A DNA stretch of 59,173 nucleotides from Saccharopolyspora montiporae (lineage in GTDB: Bacteria; Actinomycetota; Actinomycetes; Mycobacteriales; Pseudonocardiaceae): positions 1-59,173 of the forward strand of contig NZ_JADEYC010000034.1 in NCBI RefSeq assembly GCF_015209505.1, given 5' to 3'. The position numbers and the translations under genes were made by a program. This document shows positions 26,009 to 34,784 of the stretch, one piece after another. The notes below the pieces were generated by a model, which saw nothing but the letters and a program-made list of their open reading frames with translations, was not told where the DNA came from and did not search any database. Each line of letters opens with the position of its first letter. The stretch's first letter is position 1.

Positions 26009-26070
26009 GATGACTTCGAGCGCCACCGGCGGCCGAAAGCTCGTCAGCCGACCACCAGGACCGACGACGG

Positions 26071-26108
26071 CTTAGCGCTGTTCGCCGTTCCGATGTTCCT
26101 CAAGCCCC
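26071..26108 (-). repeat. right terminal inverted repeat of Tn-A
   Basis: 38 bp. On the plus strand it starts CTTAGCGCTGTTCGCC and ends CTCAAGCCCC. The outer end is the classical GGGG. The right flank is the GATCG target duplicate at 26109-26113. Confidence 0.95.
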
Positions 26109-26381
26109 GATCGCGCCGGGATCGTGCACGTTCATGGCCGCTTCGTTGTCGGTCAAGGACTGACCGCCGGTCGCGGCCTGCACCGGCAACAACGCTGCGA
26201 CTGCGAGCAGCGCCACCCGGAACGGCGCCCGGCCTCGCTTCCGTGCTCGTAGCCGAGGTCCCTGTCGTTGCGCTGCGCGGTAGCGAGCGCGCGCCCAAGG
26301 GGAGTGGTCGCGGCGGAGGCGGGTGCGTGCGCGGGTGAGCTCTTTCCCGGAGGTGCGCTGCTTTCCCACGCTGTGCATCAA
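26109..26381 (-). pseudogene. 5' part of the membrane-protein gene split by Tn-A
   Basis: The minus-strand frame open from ATG 26381 is basic at first and then reads APFRVALLAVAALLPVQAAT and DNEAAMNVHDPGAI, where it meets the Tn-A target duplicate. Joined to 7361 it continues AVHVAAGVQTLAAG in the same frame. The true start is uncertain; it may be nearer the first transmembrane helix at about 26250. Together with 7120-7366 this gives a protein of three to four transmembrane helices that resembles DUF6220. The 220 bp between 26381 and the dif-like site show no gene. Confidence 0.65.
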
Positions 26382-26605
26382 CTGGAGGGGCCGGGCCGGC
26401 GTTGTGCGCGGCCGAGCACCGGTCGTGCTCGGCGATCAGGGGGCGTGCGGCTTCTCCTCACCAGTCAGGGTCTCCGCTCATGGCGCTGCGTGCCGAGCGT
26501 CGGGTTGTCCGGACCCAGCGGTCGCACACCAATGTGTTGATCCAAAACATAACGTTTTCAACCAAACGAAACGGAACGTCGCCGCGGGAAAATCGCCGCC
26601 CGATT

Positions 26606-26633
26606 GGCGCGCATAATCGCGCTTATGTGCGGT
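26606..26633 (+). promoter_or_regulatory. dif-like Xer recombination site
   Basis: A 28-bp site with two 11-bp arms and a 6-bp centre: GGCGCGCATAA, TCGCGC, TTATGTGCGGT. The left arm differs from the E. coli XerC arm GGTGCGCATAA by one base, and the right arm keeps the TTATGT core. It lies 11 bp upstream of a Xer-like recombinase gene. It could be the chromosomal dif, a dif-like resolution site of a mobile element, or the recombinase's own operator. Confidence 0.6.
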
Positions 26634-26644
26634 AAGCTGGCTGA

Positions 26645-27691
26645 GTGGACATCGACGCGCCAGCCGAGCAGGGGACCGCCGCCCGCCTCGCGCCAACGGA
26701 ATTGCTGCTGGCGGAGCAGACCCGCACGGGCCACACCGTGCGGGCACTGATCGCCTCCTGGCTGGGTTCGTTCACCGACTCCCGCGATACGCGCACCGCC
26801 TACGCCCGCGATCTGCACGAGTACGTGGCCTGGTGCGCCGCGCGCGATCTGGACCCGCTGGCGGTGCGCCTGCCCGAGGTGCAGATGTATGCGGCGGAAC
26901 TGGCTCGGGCGCGCAATCCGCGCACCGGTCGCGCGTTCGCCGCCACCACCCGGGCGCGCAAGCTGGCTGCGGTCTCCAGCTTCTACACCTACCTGGTGCG
27001 CGCCGGCACCATCGATGCGAACCCGGCACGGGACGCGGCTCGCCCGCGCTACGACCGCGGGCACTCACCGACCACGAGCGTCTCGGCCGGACAGGCCTCG
27101 GCCATGCTCGGGTCCAGTCGTGACTACCGGCATCGCACGCTCGGCCCGGAAGCGGTCGCGCTCGTCATGGTCCTGCTCGTCGATCTCGGGGTGCGGGTGT
27201 CCGAATTGTGCGCGGCCGATCTGGCCGATCTGGCCCAGCGCGACGGACTGCACGTGCTCACGGTGCGGATGAAGGGCGGCAAGGTCCGCACCCGCCCGGT
27301 TCCCGAGCCGGTGCGCCCGGTGCTGGAGGCCTACCTGGCGGCGCGGCCCGCGGCTGCCGACGAGCGGGCGCTGCTGGTGACCCGGCAGGGTGTGCGTATC
27401 AACCGGCACCAGGTTCACCGCCTCGTGCAGAACGTCGCCGCACGGGCCGGAGTCGCGATGCCGCAGCGCATCACGCCGCACTCGATGCGCCACGCGTTCA
27501 ACACGATCGCGCGGGAGCACGGCGCCGCTCTGGAGGACCGCCGGGACGCGCTGGGCCACTCGTCGGCGGCGATCACCCAGCTCTACGACCACGTGGCCCT
27601 GTCGCTGACCCGGGATCCCGCCCATCTGGTGGCCGGTGCCACGAGCGCCGAGCAGACCGAAGAGCACGACGATCGATCACACGACGCATAA
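26645..27691 (+). CDS. XerC/XerD-like tyrosine recombinase
   Basis: 348 residues from GTG 26645. The N-terminal core-binding domain (YARDLHEYVAWCAARDLDPL) is followed by the catalytic domain with Arg in LLVDLGVRVSELC, Lys in MKGGKVRTRP, HSMRHAF, LGHSS and the nucleophile Tyr in ITQLYDHV. It is longer than housekeeping XerC/D (about 300) by an N-terminal extension and an acidic, His-rich tail. It lies outside the right end of Tn-A, so it is not part of that transposon. The dif-like 28-bp site is immediately upstream. It is probably an accessory recombinase acting on that site rather than the cell's XerC or XerD. Confidence 0.88.
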   Translation: MDIDAPAEQGTAARLAPTELLLAEQTRTGHTVRALIASWLGSFTDSRDTRTAYARDLHEYVAWCAARDLDPLAVRLPEVQMYAAELARARNPRTGRAFAATTRARKLAAVSSFYTYLVRAGTIDANPARDAARPRYDRGHSPTTSVSAGQASAMLGSSRDYRHRTLGPEAVALVMVLLVDLGVRVSELCAADLADLAQRDGLHVLTVRMKGGKVRTRPVPEPVRPVLEAYLAARPAAADERALLVTRQGVRINRHQVHRLVQNVAARAGVAMPQRITPHSMRHAFNTIAREHGAALEDRRDALGHSSAAITQLYDHVALSLTRDPAHLVAGATSAEQTEEHDDRSHDA

Positions 27692-27837
27692 ATGTCACGG
27701 TGACGATATCGAGGGTGTGGGGATCGAGGCGGTGCGCCGGGTGTTCCTCCCCGGGCGAACCGCGACGCCCGGTCTGCGCGGGTGATCCCGGCGTATCGTC
27801 GAGCCCGGGAGCAGCAGGGGCGAACCGGGGCGGGTGC

Positions 27838-28743
27838 ATGACACAAGAATGGGCCGACGGGATCGAACCGGCGATGCTGGCGCTGGGTGAGGTCGCGCTC
27901 GTCGACCGCGGCAGTGGGCCCGCGCTGTTGCTGCTGCACGGCAACGGCCGCACGTGGCAGGACTGGCTCCCGCAGTTGCAGACCCTGCCCGACCGGTTCC
28001 GCTGCATCGCCTACGACCAGCGCGGTTTCGGAGAGTCCACGCTCAACGAGGATCTGCTTTCGCTGGTGCAACTGGCCGACGACGCCGCCGGGGTCCTGCA
28101 CCGGCTCGGCATCGAACACGCCTATGTGGCCGGGATTTCGATGGGAGCCCAGGTGGCGCAGATCCTGGCGCAGCGCTACCCGCACCGCGTCGACGGCATC
28201 GTGCTCGGCGGGTCGCCGTACCTGCCCGCCGACGCTGAGCTGCCGCAGGGCCAGGAGGTGATCGCCGACCTCGGGTCCATGGACGACGAGCAGCTGCGCG
28301 CCTACGCCGAGGCCTCCATCGGGCGGCTCAAGCAGGGCGGCACAACATCGCAGGAGAGCACGCAGACCGAGCGGGACGCGGTGTTCGAGCAGTTCCGCGA
28401 GATGCGCGACGATCCGGCCGTGGCGCGGCTGTCCCGACGCCGGATGTGCCCGGAAGACCTCCGGCGCCTGCAGGATTACGAACACCTCGACGTGCCCACC
28501 CTGCTCGTGCATGGGGAGGCCGACATGCTGCCCGTGGACGGGGCGGTGCAGATGAGTCGCCGCATCCCGGGTGCCCAGCTGGCCGTGCTTCCCGGCGGCG
28601 GACACATCGCCAACGGGGAACCGACAGCGGCGTTGTTCGACCAGGCGGTGGTGGAGTTCATCGCGACCCGGTCATCGGCCGGGTTCTCGCGAAGCTCCTG
28701 TGAGCCGCGCAGTAGCGGGGACGCGCAGGCACAGCACCCGTAG
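27838..28743 (+). CDS. alpha/beta hydrolase, serine nucleophile
   Basis: 301 residues; ATG 27838 is the first good start (CGGGGCGGGTGC upstream), because the long open frame before it is the antisense-like continuation of the recombinase gene. Motifs: LLLLHGNGRTWQDW (oxyanion region), AYDQRGFGEST, the nucleophile elbow GISMGAQ, HGEADMLP (acid) and GGGHIANGEP (His). The cap is of the small-esterase/peroxidase type. The last 30 residues (SRSSCEPRSSGDAQAQ) look like an unstructured tail. Substrate unknown. Confidence 0.85.
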   Translation: MTQEWADGIEPAMLALGEVALVDRGSGPALLLLHGNGRTWQDWLPQLQTLPDRFRCIAYDQRGFGESTLNEDLLSLVQLADDAAGVLHRLGIEHAYVAGISMGAQVAQILAQRYPHRVDGIVLGGSPYLPADAELPQGQEVIADLGSMDDEQLRAYAEASIGRLKQGGTTSQESTQTERDAVFEQFREMRDDPAVARLSRRRMCPEDLRRLQDYEHLDVPTLLVHGEADMLPVDGAVQMSRRIPGAQLAVLPGGGHIANGEPTAALFDQAVVEFIATRSSAGFSRSSCEPRSSGDAQAQHP

Positions 28744-29076
28744 TTCGTGCCGGACCGGGTCGGCCGGAGGTCTGAGCCAGTTGCGAGCGGCCATCGTTGG
28801 CCGCAGCCAACGCCATCGATGGTGCCGCGGCTTCATTGGAGGCACCGCGCCGCGGCCGACCGCGGTGTTGTGCAGATCCATGGCCCGCTCGCCAGGCCGG
28901 TTGGGGTCGTTGTTCTCGGGTAGGTCACCGACTTCTGTGGCCTGGTCCGCGCCGATGTGCACGGCCATGGATTGTGTGCAACTCGCTGATCACGATCAGC
29001 ATCGGTGCGGTCTTCGTGGTCACCGGGATCTGCGCCGCCACCGCGACGTGCTGTCCCTGCGGTGAAACCGCTCTGG
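28744..29076. other. intergenic region with a weak cysteine-rich frame
   Basis: 333 bp between the hydrolase and the convergent esterase. A GTG at 28974 opens a frame with a hydrophobic run (LITISIGAVFVVTGICAATA) followed by TCCPCG and a basic end at 29105, overlapping the esterase's 3' end. It has no clear ribosome binding site. It may be a small membrane protein, or chance. Nothing else recognised. Confidence 0.3.
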
Positions 29077-30261
29077 CTAGTCGGCGGCGCCGTGTGCCGG
29101 GGTGATGGTGCCGACGTGGGCGACGGCGTCGTAGGCCTGCTGCGGCTCGATGTGCACGAGCAGGCTCTGCTGCGGGGTTTGGGCGCGGGTGGCGGTGATC
29201 CCGGCGAGCGCGTGCGGTGGAGTGCGGCGTAGATCGACCAGCTGCAGCGGGTGTCCGGTGGTGTCCAGGGCCGCTTCGAGGGTGTGCGGTTGCGGGGGCG
29301 GCGCTGCGGTGCCGGTGCGGGGGAACCGCTCGGCGGCAGTGGCGTCGAGGTCGAGATCGGGGATCGCGCCGCGGGTGTGCGTACCGCCGATCACCACGAG
29401 GTCCTCGCCGAGCTCGTCGGCCAGCAGCATGCCGATGGTGGCGGTGCCGTCGAAGGACGGGCTGCGCTGCAGGTGCATGGTGTGTGCGCTGACCACGATC
29501 CGCTGGTGGTGGTCGAGCAGCATGCGCAGGTTCTCGGCCATGACCTCGTTGCGCAGGTTGCGCCCCGGGCCGGGATAGAGCCCGCCGTCGAGGAATTCGA
29601 CCAGGCGCAGTGCGCTGCGGGCGCACTGCCGGGCGAGGTCGTCGCCGCACGCCTCGGCCCGGTCGACCAGCTGCCCGATGCGGGCGGCCAACCCGGGCGG
29701 TGCAGCCGGTGTGCCGGCCGCGTCGACGGCGGGAGCACCGGGCGCTGCGCCGAGCTCGGCGGCCGCGAGCAGCTGCTGATCACCGGGGCGCGGGTCCAGC
29801 CGAGCCAGGCAGGCGGCCACGCCCGGGCCGGGGTTGGCGCACCAGCCCGGCACGTCCATCCCGGCAAAGCTCACCGGCTGCGCGGCCGTCGCGTTGTGCT
29901 CGCGCAGCCAGCGCAGCTGGGTGTGCATCTCGGTGCAGCGCCCCATGGCGTAGGTGATGCCGTGCCGGGCGACGGTGGGCAGCCGGCCGGGCCCGCCGTG
30001 CACCCACCGGTCGACGAGCATCCCTTCGGGCAGACCGGATTCCAGCACGAACGCGGAGAACCCCTGTTCGCGTACCAGGAACCGCGTCAGCCGGTCCTGC
30101 AGCCTGCCGAACTGTGTAGTGAAGTGCGCGCTTTCGCCCACCAGCACCACCCGCGCATCGCCGACGATCTCGCGCAGCACGTCGAGATCGGAGTCGTCGT
30201 CGGCGTCGGGATCCAGGCTGTGCAGGGGAGTCGCGTGCTCGGCGAGCGCCGTGGTGTCCAT
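29077..30261 (-). CDS. erythromycin esterase-family (Ere-like) hydrolase
   Basis: 394 residues from ATG 30261. It has the Ere superfamily pattern: VVLVGESAHFTTQFGRLQDR (the GE-x2-H motif), RFLVREQGFSAFVLESGLPE, VSFAGMDVPGW, the helical insertion with RNLRNEVMAENLRMLLDHH, and IVVSAHTMHLQR, which supplies the second catalytic His. True Ere enzymes open the macrolactone of 14-membered macrolides, but many family members have other substrates, so resistance is only possible. The C-terminus (QSLLVHIEPQQAYDAVAHV) is normal. It is divergent from the methyltransferase at 30422. Confidence 0.87.
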   Translation of the reverse strand: MDTTALAEHATPLHSLDPDADDDSDLDVLREIVGDARVVLVGESAHFTTQFGRLQDRLTRFLVREQGFSAFVLESGLPEGMLVDRWVHGGPGRLPTVARHGITYAMGRCTEMHTQLRWLREHNATAAQPVSFAGMDVPGWCANPGPGVAACLARLDPRPGDQQLLAAAELGAAPGAPAVDAAGTPAAPPGLAARIGQLVDRAEACGDDLARQCARSALRLVEFLDGGLYPGPGRNLRNEVMAENLRMLLDHHQRIVVSAHTMHLQRSPSFDGTATIGMLLADELGEDLVVIGGTHTRGAIPDLDLDATAAERFPRTGTAAPPPQPHTLEAALDTTGHPLQLVDLRRTPPHALAGITATRAQTPQQSLLVHIEPQQAYDAVAHVGTITPAHGAAD

Positions 30262-30421
30262 GAACCGCCTTCCTCCCGATCCCCCGGGTGCCGATGCCCG
30301 GGCCCGCCCGAGTGTGCCAGCGCGCTGCGGAAATCCGACGTTCGAGTGGTGCCCGGCGGGCTGGGCCCGGCACCGGGGGTGTGCTGGCTACGCTCGCCGC
30401 CGAACGGCGGCATTTGCGGGG

Positions 30422-31207
30422 GTGCCTGTGGCGGGATACGTCTTCGGCGAGGCGGAATTGATCACCGAGCAGCAGGCGTGCATGCAGGCGTGCCTGGATC
30501 CGATCACCATCGAGCACCTGGCAGCGCTCGACGTCGGGCCGGGCTGGTCGTGCCTGGAGGTCGGGGCCGGGGGTGGCTCGATCGCCCGGTGGTTGGGCCG
30601 GCAGGTCGGGCCGGGCGGGCACGTGCTGGCCACCGACCTCGACACCGGGCGCACCGATCCCGGCCCGGACGGTCCGGTGCAGGTGCGCTGGCACGACATC
30701 ACCACCGACGTGCTGCCCGAGGCGGCGTTCGACCTGGTGCACGCCCGGTTGGTGCTGCTGCACCTGCCGCAGCGGCTGCGGGCGTTGGCGGCGATGGTGC
30801 GCGCGGTCAAACCCGGCGGGTGGCTGCTGCTCGACGAGTTCGACTGCACGTGGATGCCGGTGTTGGCCGGGCACGGCCAGGCGGTGTTCGCGCGGTTCCA
30901 CGCGGCGCTGTGCGCGGTGCTGACCGAGGCGGGTGCCGATATCGCGTGGGGAAGCCACGCCTACGCGGCCCTGGCCGAGCAGGGGATGGACCGGATGGGG
31001 GCGGCCGCGCGGGCGCAGGCGTGGCCGGGTGGATCCACCGGCAGCAGGTGGTTGCAGGTCAACATTGCCCAGCTGGGGGGTCGTCTCGTCGCCACCGGGC
31101 TGGTGTCCGCCGGTGATCTGGCCGAGTTGCGGGAGCTGCTCGACGATCCGGGGTTCGTGGTGAGTTCCTACCTGGTGGTGTCCACCTGGGGCCGGCGCCC
31201 GGGGTGA
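30422..31207 (+). CDS. class I SAM-dependent methyltransferase
   Basis: 261 residues from GTG 30422 (a second GTG, 30428, is also possible). Motif I is WSCLEVGAGGGSIARWL, motif II VLATDLDTG, post-I RWHDITTDVLPEAAFDLVHA, and motif III VKPGGWLLLDEFDCTW. The N-terminal FGEAELITEQQACMQACLDP segment is typical of actinomycete small-molecule methyltransferases. It ends 12 bp from the stop of the convergent glycosyltransferase. No substrate can be inferred. Confidence 0.85.
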   Translation: MPVAGYVFGEAELITEQQACMQACLDPITIEHLAALDVGPGWSCLEVGAGGGSIARWLGRQVGPGGHVLATDLDTGRTDPGPDGPVQVRWHDITTDVLPEAAFDLVHARLVLLHLPQRLRALAAMVRAVKPGGWLLLDEFDCTWMPVLAGHGQAVFARFHAALCAVLTEAGADIAWGSHAYAALAEQGMDRMGAAARAQAWPGGSTGSRWLQVNIAQLGGRLVATGLVSAGDLAELRELLDDPGFVVSSYLVVSTWGRRPG

Positions 31208-31219
31208 TCCCGGCCGCGG

Positions 31220-32425
31220 TCACGGGACGAGGGCGTCCAGGTCGGCCACGGCGGCGGAGAACTCGGGCAGGGCCAGCATGTCGCGCTGCACCTGGCGGGC
31301 CTGGCGGCGGTAGGTGGGGTCGGTGAGCACCGCGGAGACGGCCTGGTGCAGCGACCGGTGGGTGACGTCCTCGACGTCGAGGCGCCGGCCTGCACCGAGT
31401 TCGGCGATGCGGGTGGCGTTGGCGGGTTGTTCGGCGAACATCGGCAGCGCCACCATCGGCACCCCGTTGCCCAATGCCTCGCGGACGCCGCTGAATCCGG
31501 CGTGGGTGAGGAACACCTCGCACAGCCCCAGCAGCTGCTGCTGCGGCGCGAACGAGGTCAGGTGCACGTTGTCGGGCCGGGCGCCGCGCCAGGCCCGGGT
31601 GTCGGTGTCGCGACCCAGCGCCACGATAGCGGTCACGGGGAGTTCGCCGAGCACCTCGACGATGGTGTCCAGCAGGCTGCGCTGCTGCTCGTGCAGCCGC
31701 CCCGCGTTGGAGCCGAGCGTGGCCAGCACCCACGGGCGGTCGGTGGGCAGTGCGGCCAGGGCCGGATCCAGCTGCCCTGGCGGTGGTGGCGCCGGCGGCC
31801 GGTAGTAGCGGGTGGAGACGGTGCGCGCGTGCGGCGGGTAGAAGCATTCCGGGACGATGCCGATGCGGCGGTGCCGGAACGGGTGCAACGCGTCGGTGAC
31901 CGGGTCGAGGTCGAGAGCGGCGCGCTGGGTGTTGATCTGGTCGAGCGTGGCGGGGTGCTCGTCGAACGGGCCCAGGGGGGCGATGTCGAGCACGGCGTTG
32001 GGCACGCCGAGGTGTTCGGCGGCGTAGTAGCTGCCGTAGTCGGTGCTTTCGCCGACGACGAGGTCGGGTTTCCAGTCGCGCAGCGCCTCGATCGCCTCTC
32101 CGGCGAAGACTCCGGCCAGCGGGCCGACGAACATGCCGGTGAAGTGTGCGGGGGAGGTGTGGATGGTGCGGGTGCCGAAGTCGTTCATCGCCGGCAGCTC
32201 CAGGCCGAGCCGCTGGGCGGTCTGCGGCTGCTGCGCGAGCTCGGCGGGCCCGAGCGCGCCGGGCAGCACGAGCGGGCGCAGGCCGGCGCGGCGCACCTCG
32301 TCGGCCAGGGCCGGCGAGGTCAGCACCACCACCTCGTGCCCGGTCGCGGCGGCTTCGGCCGCGGCGGGCACGACCACCGGCACCAGGTGCGAATAGATGG
32401 GTTGGCTGCTGAAGGCGATGCGCAC
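31220..32425 (-). CDS. MGT-family glycosyltransferase (GT1)
   Basis: 401 residues; GTG 32425 follows CCAGGAGACACG and starts VRIAFSSQPIYSHLVPVVVP, the usual N-terminus of GT1 enzymes that modify macrolides and other natural products. The C-terminal donor domain has VLATLGSNAGRLHEQQ, SFAPQQQLLGLCEVFLTHAG and the signature GFSGVREALGNGVPMVALPM-FAEQ. It is a cytosolic GT-B enzyme using an NDP-sugar, with an unknown acceptor. A second, more OleD-like glycosyltransferase lies in Tn-C (56343-57530). The two are not close copies. Confidence 0.88.
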   Translation of the reverse strand: MRIAFSSQPIYSHLVPVVVPAAAEAAATGHEVVVLTSPALADEVRRAGLRPLVLPGALGPAELAQQPQTAQRLGLELPAMNDFGTRTIHTSPAHFTGMFVGPLAGVFAGEAIEALRDWKPDLVVGESTDYGSYYAAEHLGVPNAVLDIAPLGPFDEHPATLDQINTQRAALDLDPVTDALHPFRHRRIGIVPECFYPPHARTVSTRYYRPPAPPPPGQLDPALAALPTDRPWVLATLGSNAGRLHEQQRSLLDTIVEVLGELPVTAIVALGRDTDTRAWRGARPDNVHLTSFAPQQQLLGLCEVFLTHAGFSGVREALGNGVPMVALPMFAEQPANATRIAELGAGRRLDVEDVTHRSLHQAVSAVLTDPTYRRQARQVQRDMLALPEFSAAVADLDALVP

Positions 32426-32522
32426 CGTGTCTCCTGGACTGCCGGGGAGCGGGTCGCCGCGGGATGCGGGCGCGGCGCGGCCGTTGATGCTACGTCGGCC
32501 CGGATGTCGGGCGCGGGTTGGC

Positions 32523-33113
32523 ATGCTGGGGGTCGTGATCGAGCTCAAGAGTGATCTGCACCGGTGTCTGCAGCAGGCGCGGGAGGTGGTCGTGGGCAAG
32601 CTTTGCGGGCTCGGCGAGTACGACGTGCGCCGTCCGCTGACGACCACCGGCACGAACCTGCTGGGGTTGGTCAAGCACCTCACCGGGTGCGAGGCCGGGT
32701 ATTTCGGGGAGGTCTTCGGACGGCCGTTCGACGAGAAGCTGCCGTGGCTGCAGCAGGAGGACGATCCCGTCGTGGATATGTGGGCCACGTCCGCGGAGTC
32801 GCGGTCGGAGATCGTCGAGCGCTACCACCGGGTCTGCGCCCACGCGGATGCCACGATCGCGGCGCTGGATCTCACCGCGGTGGGCGCGGCTGCGTGGCCG
32901 TCCGGCCCGGTGACGTTGCACCGGGTGCTGGTGCACATGACCGCCGAGACGCACCGGCACGCCGGGCATGCCGACATCGTGCGCGAGCTCGTGGACGGGG
33001 CGGCCGGGATGCGGGCCGGGGTACCGAACCTGCCCGAGCGGGATGCCGGGTGGTGGCACCAGCATCGCCACCGCGTGGAGCAGGCCGCCCGCCGCGCGGC
33101 CGAGGGCGGGTAG
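32523..33113 (+). CDS. DinB-superfamily (DUF664) protein
   Basis: 196 residues from ATG 32523; a GTG at 32535 could also serve. The four-helix DinB fold starts LHRCLQQAREVVVGKLCGLG. The metal ligands are His in LLGLVKHLTGCEAGYF, and His in THRHAGHADIVREL. DUF664 proteins include mycothiol-dependent S-transferases in actinomycetes. The TTTGTNLLGLVKHL motif is the family's best-conserved stretch. Substrate unknown. Confidence 0.85.
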   Translation: MLGVVIELKSDLHRCLQQAREVVVGKLCGLGEYDVRRPLTTTGTNLLGLVKHLTGCEAGYFGEVFGRPFDEKLPWLQQEDDPVVDMWATSAESRSEIVERYHRVCAHADATIAALDLTAVGAAAWPSGPVTLHRVLVHMTAETHRHAGHADIVRELVDGAAGMRAGVPNLPERDAGWWHQHRHRVEQAARRAAEGG

Positions 33114-33260
33114 TGCGGACGTGCCCGAACTGGTCTCGGGGCCGCACCCGCCCCGGTAGCATCGGGCATTCCGGTCGAATCCAGCACGGTGGGTGTAGCC
33201 GTGCCCGGCGGACCGGGACATGTCAGCGGCTGCCTGCGGCGGCCCGTTCGGGAGGCGTGC

Positions 33261-33698
33261 GTGACCGACTTGGTGGCCCATCTCGCAGTGTTCGTGGGCG
33301 CGGCCGTGCCGTGGTTCGAGCTGTTCGCCATCGCCCCGGGCATCGGGTTCGGGTTGGCGCCGGTGACCGTCGGGCTGGTCGCGTTCACCGCCAACAGCCT
33401 GGTGACCCTGGCCACGATCGTCGGCTGGCAGCGGCTGGTGTCCTGGTGGCAACGCCGCCGCGGCAGCATCCCCGGCGCCGCCGGTACCGGCAGGGCCAGG
33501 CGCGCGTTCGACCGCTACGGCGTACCGGGTCTGGCGCTGCAGGGCCCGGTCCTGTCCGGCATGTATTTCGCCGCGATCCTGGCGCTGAGCCTGGGTGCTC
33601 CGCGGCGCACCGTGGTGGTGTGGAGCCTGGTCAGCAATGCACTGTGGACGGTGGCGCTGGTTGCGGCCACCGTGGCGGGTCTGGGTGTGCTGACCTGA
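33261..33698 (+). CDS. small multi-pass membrane protein (COG2426/small multidrug export type)
   Basis: 145 residues from GTG 33261, which lies directly before the first hydrophobic segment. Four or so helices: HLAVFVGAAVPWFELFAIAP, VGLVAFTANSLVTLATIVGW, and, after a basic loop, FDRYGVPGLALQGPVLSGMY and VVVWSLVSNALWTVALVAAT. The YGVPGL-x3-GP-x3-G pattern is shared by the Sm_multidrug_ex family. It ends 15 bp before the convergent MerR gene. Transport substrate unknown. Confidence 0.7.
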   Translation: MTDLVAHLAVFVGAAVPWFELFAIAPGIGFGLAPVTVGLVAFTANSLVTLATIVGWQRLVSWWQRRRGSIPGAAGTGRARRAFDRYGVPGLALQGPVLSGMYFAAILALSLGAPRRTVVVWSLVSNALWTVALVAATVAGLGVLT

Positions 33699-33713
33699 CC
33701 CGCCACGGTGGCA

Positions 33714-34658
33714 CTACCGCAGGCCGGCGCGCGGGGCCGCGGTGAGCCATTCGGCGCAGGCGGACAACTCGGTGTCCGGTCGCGGCCCGTCGTTGATCAC
33801 CGCCAGCAGGTCCCAGTAGCGCTCGTAGCGGCGGTCGGTGGAGGCGTCCATGAGGTCGGCCAGCCACTGCCGGAAGGCGGGTGTGTCGGTGGATCCGGTG
33901 TGTTCGGCGTAGGCGGCGGCCAGCTCGTCGACGACCGGCGCGGCCTGCGGCGAGTCCGGCGCCACCCCGGTCTGCCGGGCCTCGGACACGCGCCGGTGCA
34001 GCAGGCCGGCCATGTCCTGGTGGCCCTGCGCGCTGGGTTCGCCGACTTCGGCCACCGCCCGGGCCTGGGCTTGCGCTGCGCTGCGCAGCGCGCTGCGGAA
34101 GTCCGGGTCGCTGACGAGTTCGGCCAGTTCGATCCAGGCGTCGAGCTGGCGTTGGCTGGGCTGTTCGGGCAGTTCGGGCATGGCGGCGCGCATCAGGGGC
34201 AGGAACTGCTCGCCGAGGTCGAGGTCGGCGAAGGTGTCGTCGATGAAGTCGTGGATGAGGCGCTTGCGTTCGGTGTCGGACAGCGCGGCGAGCTTGTGCA
34301 TGAGTGCGATCTCCTCGGTGGTGGTCCCGGCCCGGTGTGCGACGGCCCGCAGCACGCTGCGCTGCAGCTGCAGCGCGCGGATGCGGATGTCGAGGGCGCG
34401 GGCGTGGGTGCGGGCGACGTCGTCGAGCGCGAGGTCGCGGTCGGCGAGCCGCCGGATGGTGGCCAGGTCCAGGTCCAGGTCCCGCAGGGTGCGCACGAAT
34501 CCGAGCCGCACCAGGGCGGCCTGGTCGTAGAGCCGGTATCCGGCTGCGGTGCGCCCGGCCGGCGGCACGAGTCCTTGGTCGGACCAGTAGCGGATCGTCT
34601 TGACGGGCAGTCCCGTCGTGCGGGCCAGCTGGCCGATGGTGAACAGGTCGCCGGTCAT
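33714..34658 (-). CDS. MerR-family transcriptional regulator, long form
   Basis: 314 residues from ATG 34658. The N-terminal MerR HTH is FTIGQLARTTGLPVKTIRYW followed by the wing (GLVPPAGRTAAGYRLYDQ). A dimerisation helix follows (DDVARTHARALDIRIRALQL). The remaining 200 residues are helical, contain no cysteine metal site, and resemble the TipAS-like extended effector domains of actinomycete MerR proteins. The length is about twice that of metal-responsive MerR, so a drug or metabolite ligand is more likely than a metal. It is divergent from the methyltransferase at 34785. Confidence 0.88.
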   Translation of the reverse strand: MTGDLFTIGQLARTTGLPVKTIRYWSDQGLVPPAGRTAAGYRLYDQAALVRLGFVRTLRDLDLDLATIRRLADRDLALDDVARTHARALDIRIRALQLQRSVLRAVAHRAGTTTEEIALMHKLAALSDTERKRLIHDFIDDTFADLDLGEQFLPLMRAAMPELPEQPSQRQLDAWIELAELVSDPDFRSALRSAAQAQARAVAEVGEPSAQGHQDMAGLLHRRVSEARQTGVAPDSPQAAPVVDELAAAYAEHTGSTDTPAFRQWLADLMDASTDRRYERYWDLLAVINDGPRPDTELSACAEWLTAAPRAGLR

Positions 34659-34784
34659 AGCCGCCACTGTGCCGCTTCCCGCCGCTGGAGGGTCAACGCC
34701 GCCCGCGCCACGTCCGGTTGAGGCCGGTCTGACCGAGCGGGCATGATCATCGCGTCGGTGACCGGCAAGCGGGGAGGAGCTGCC

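Noticed and set aside
26645..27691. Tyrosine recombinase as part of Tn-A
   Set aside because: It lies outside the right inverted repeat and beyond the target duplicate and the split host gene.
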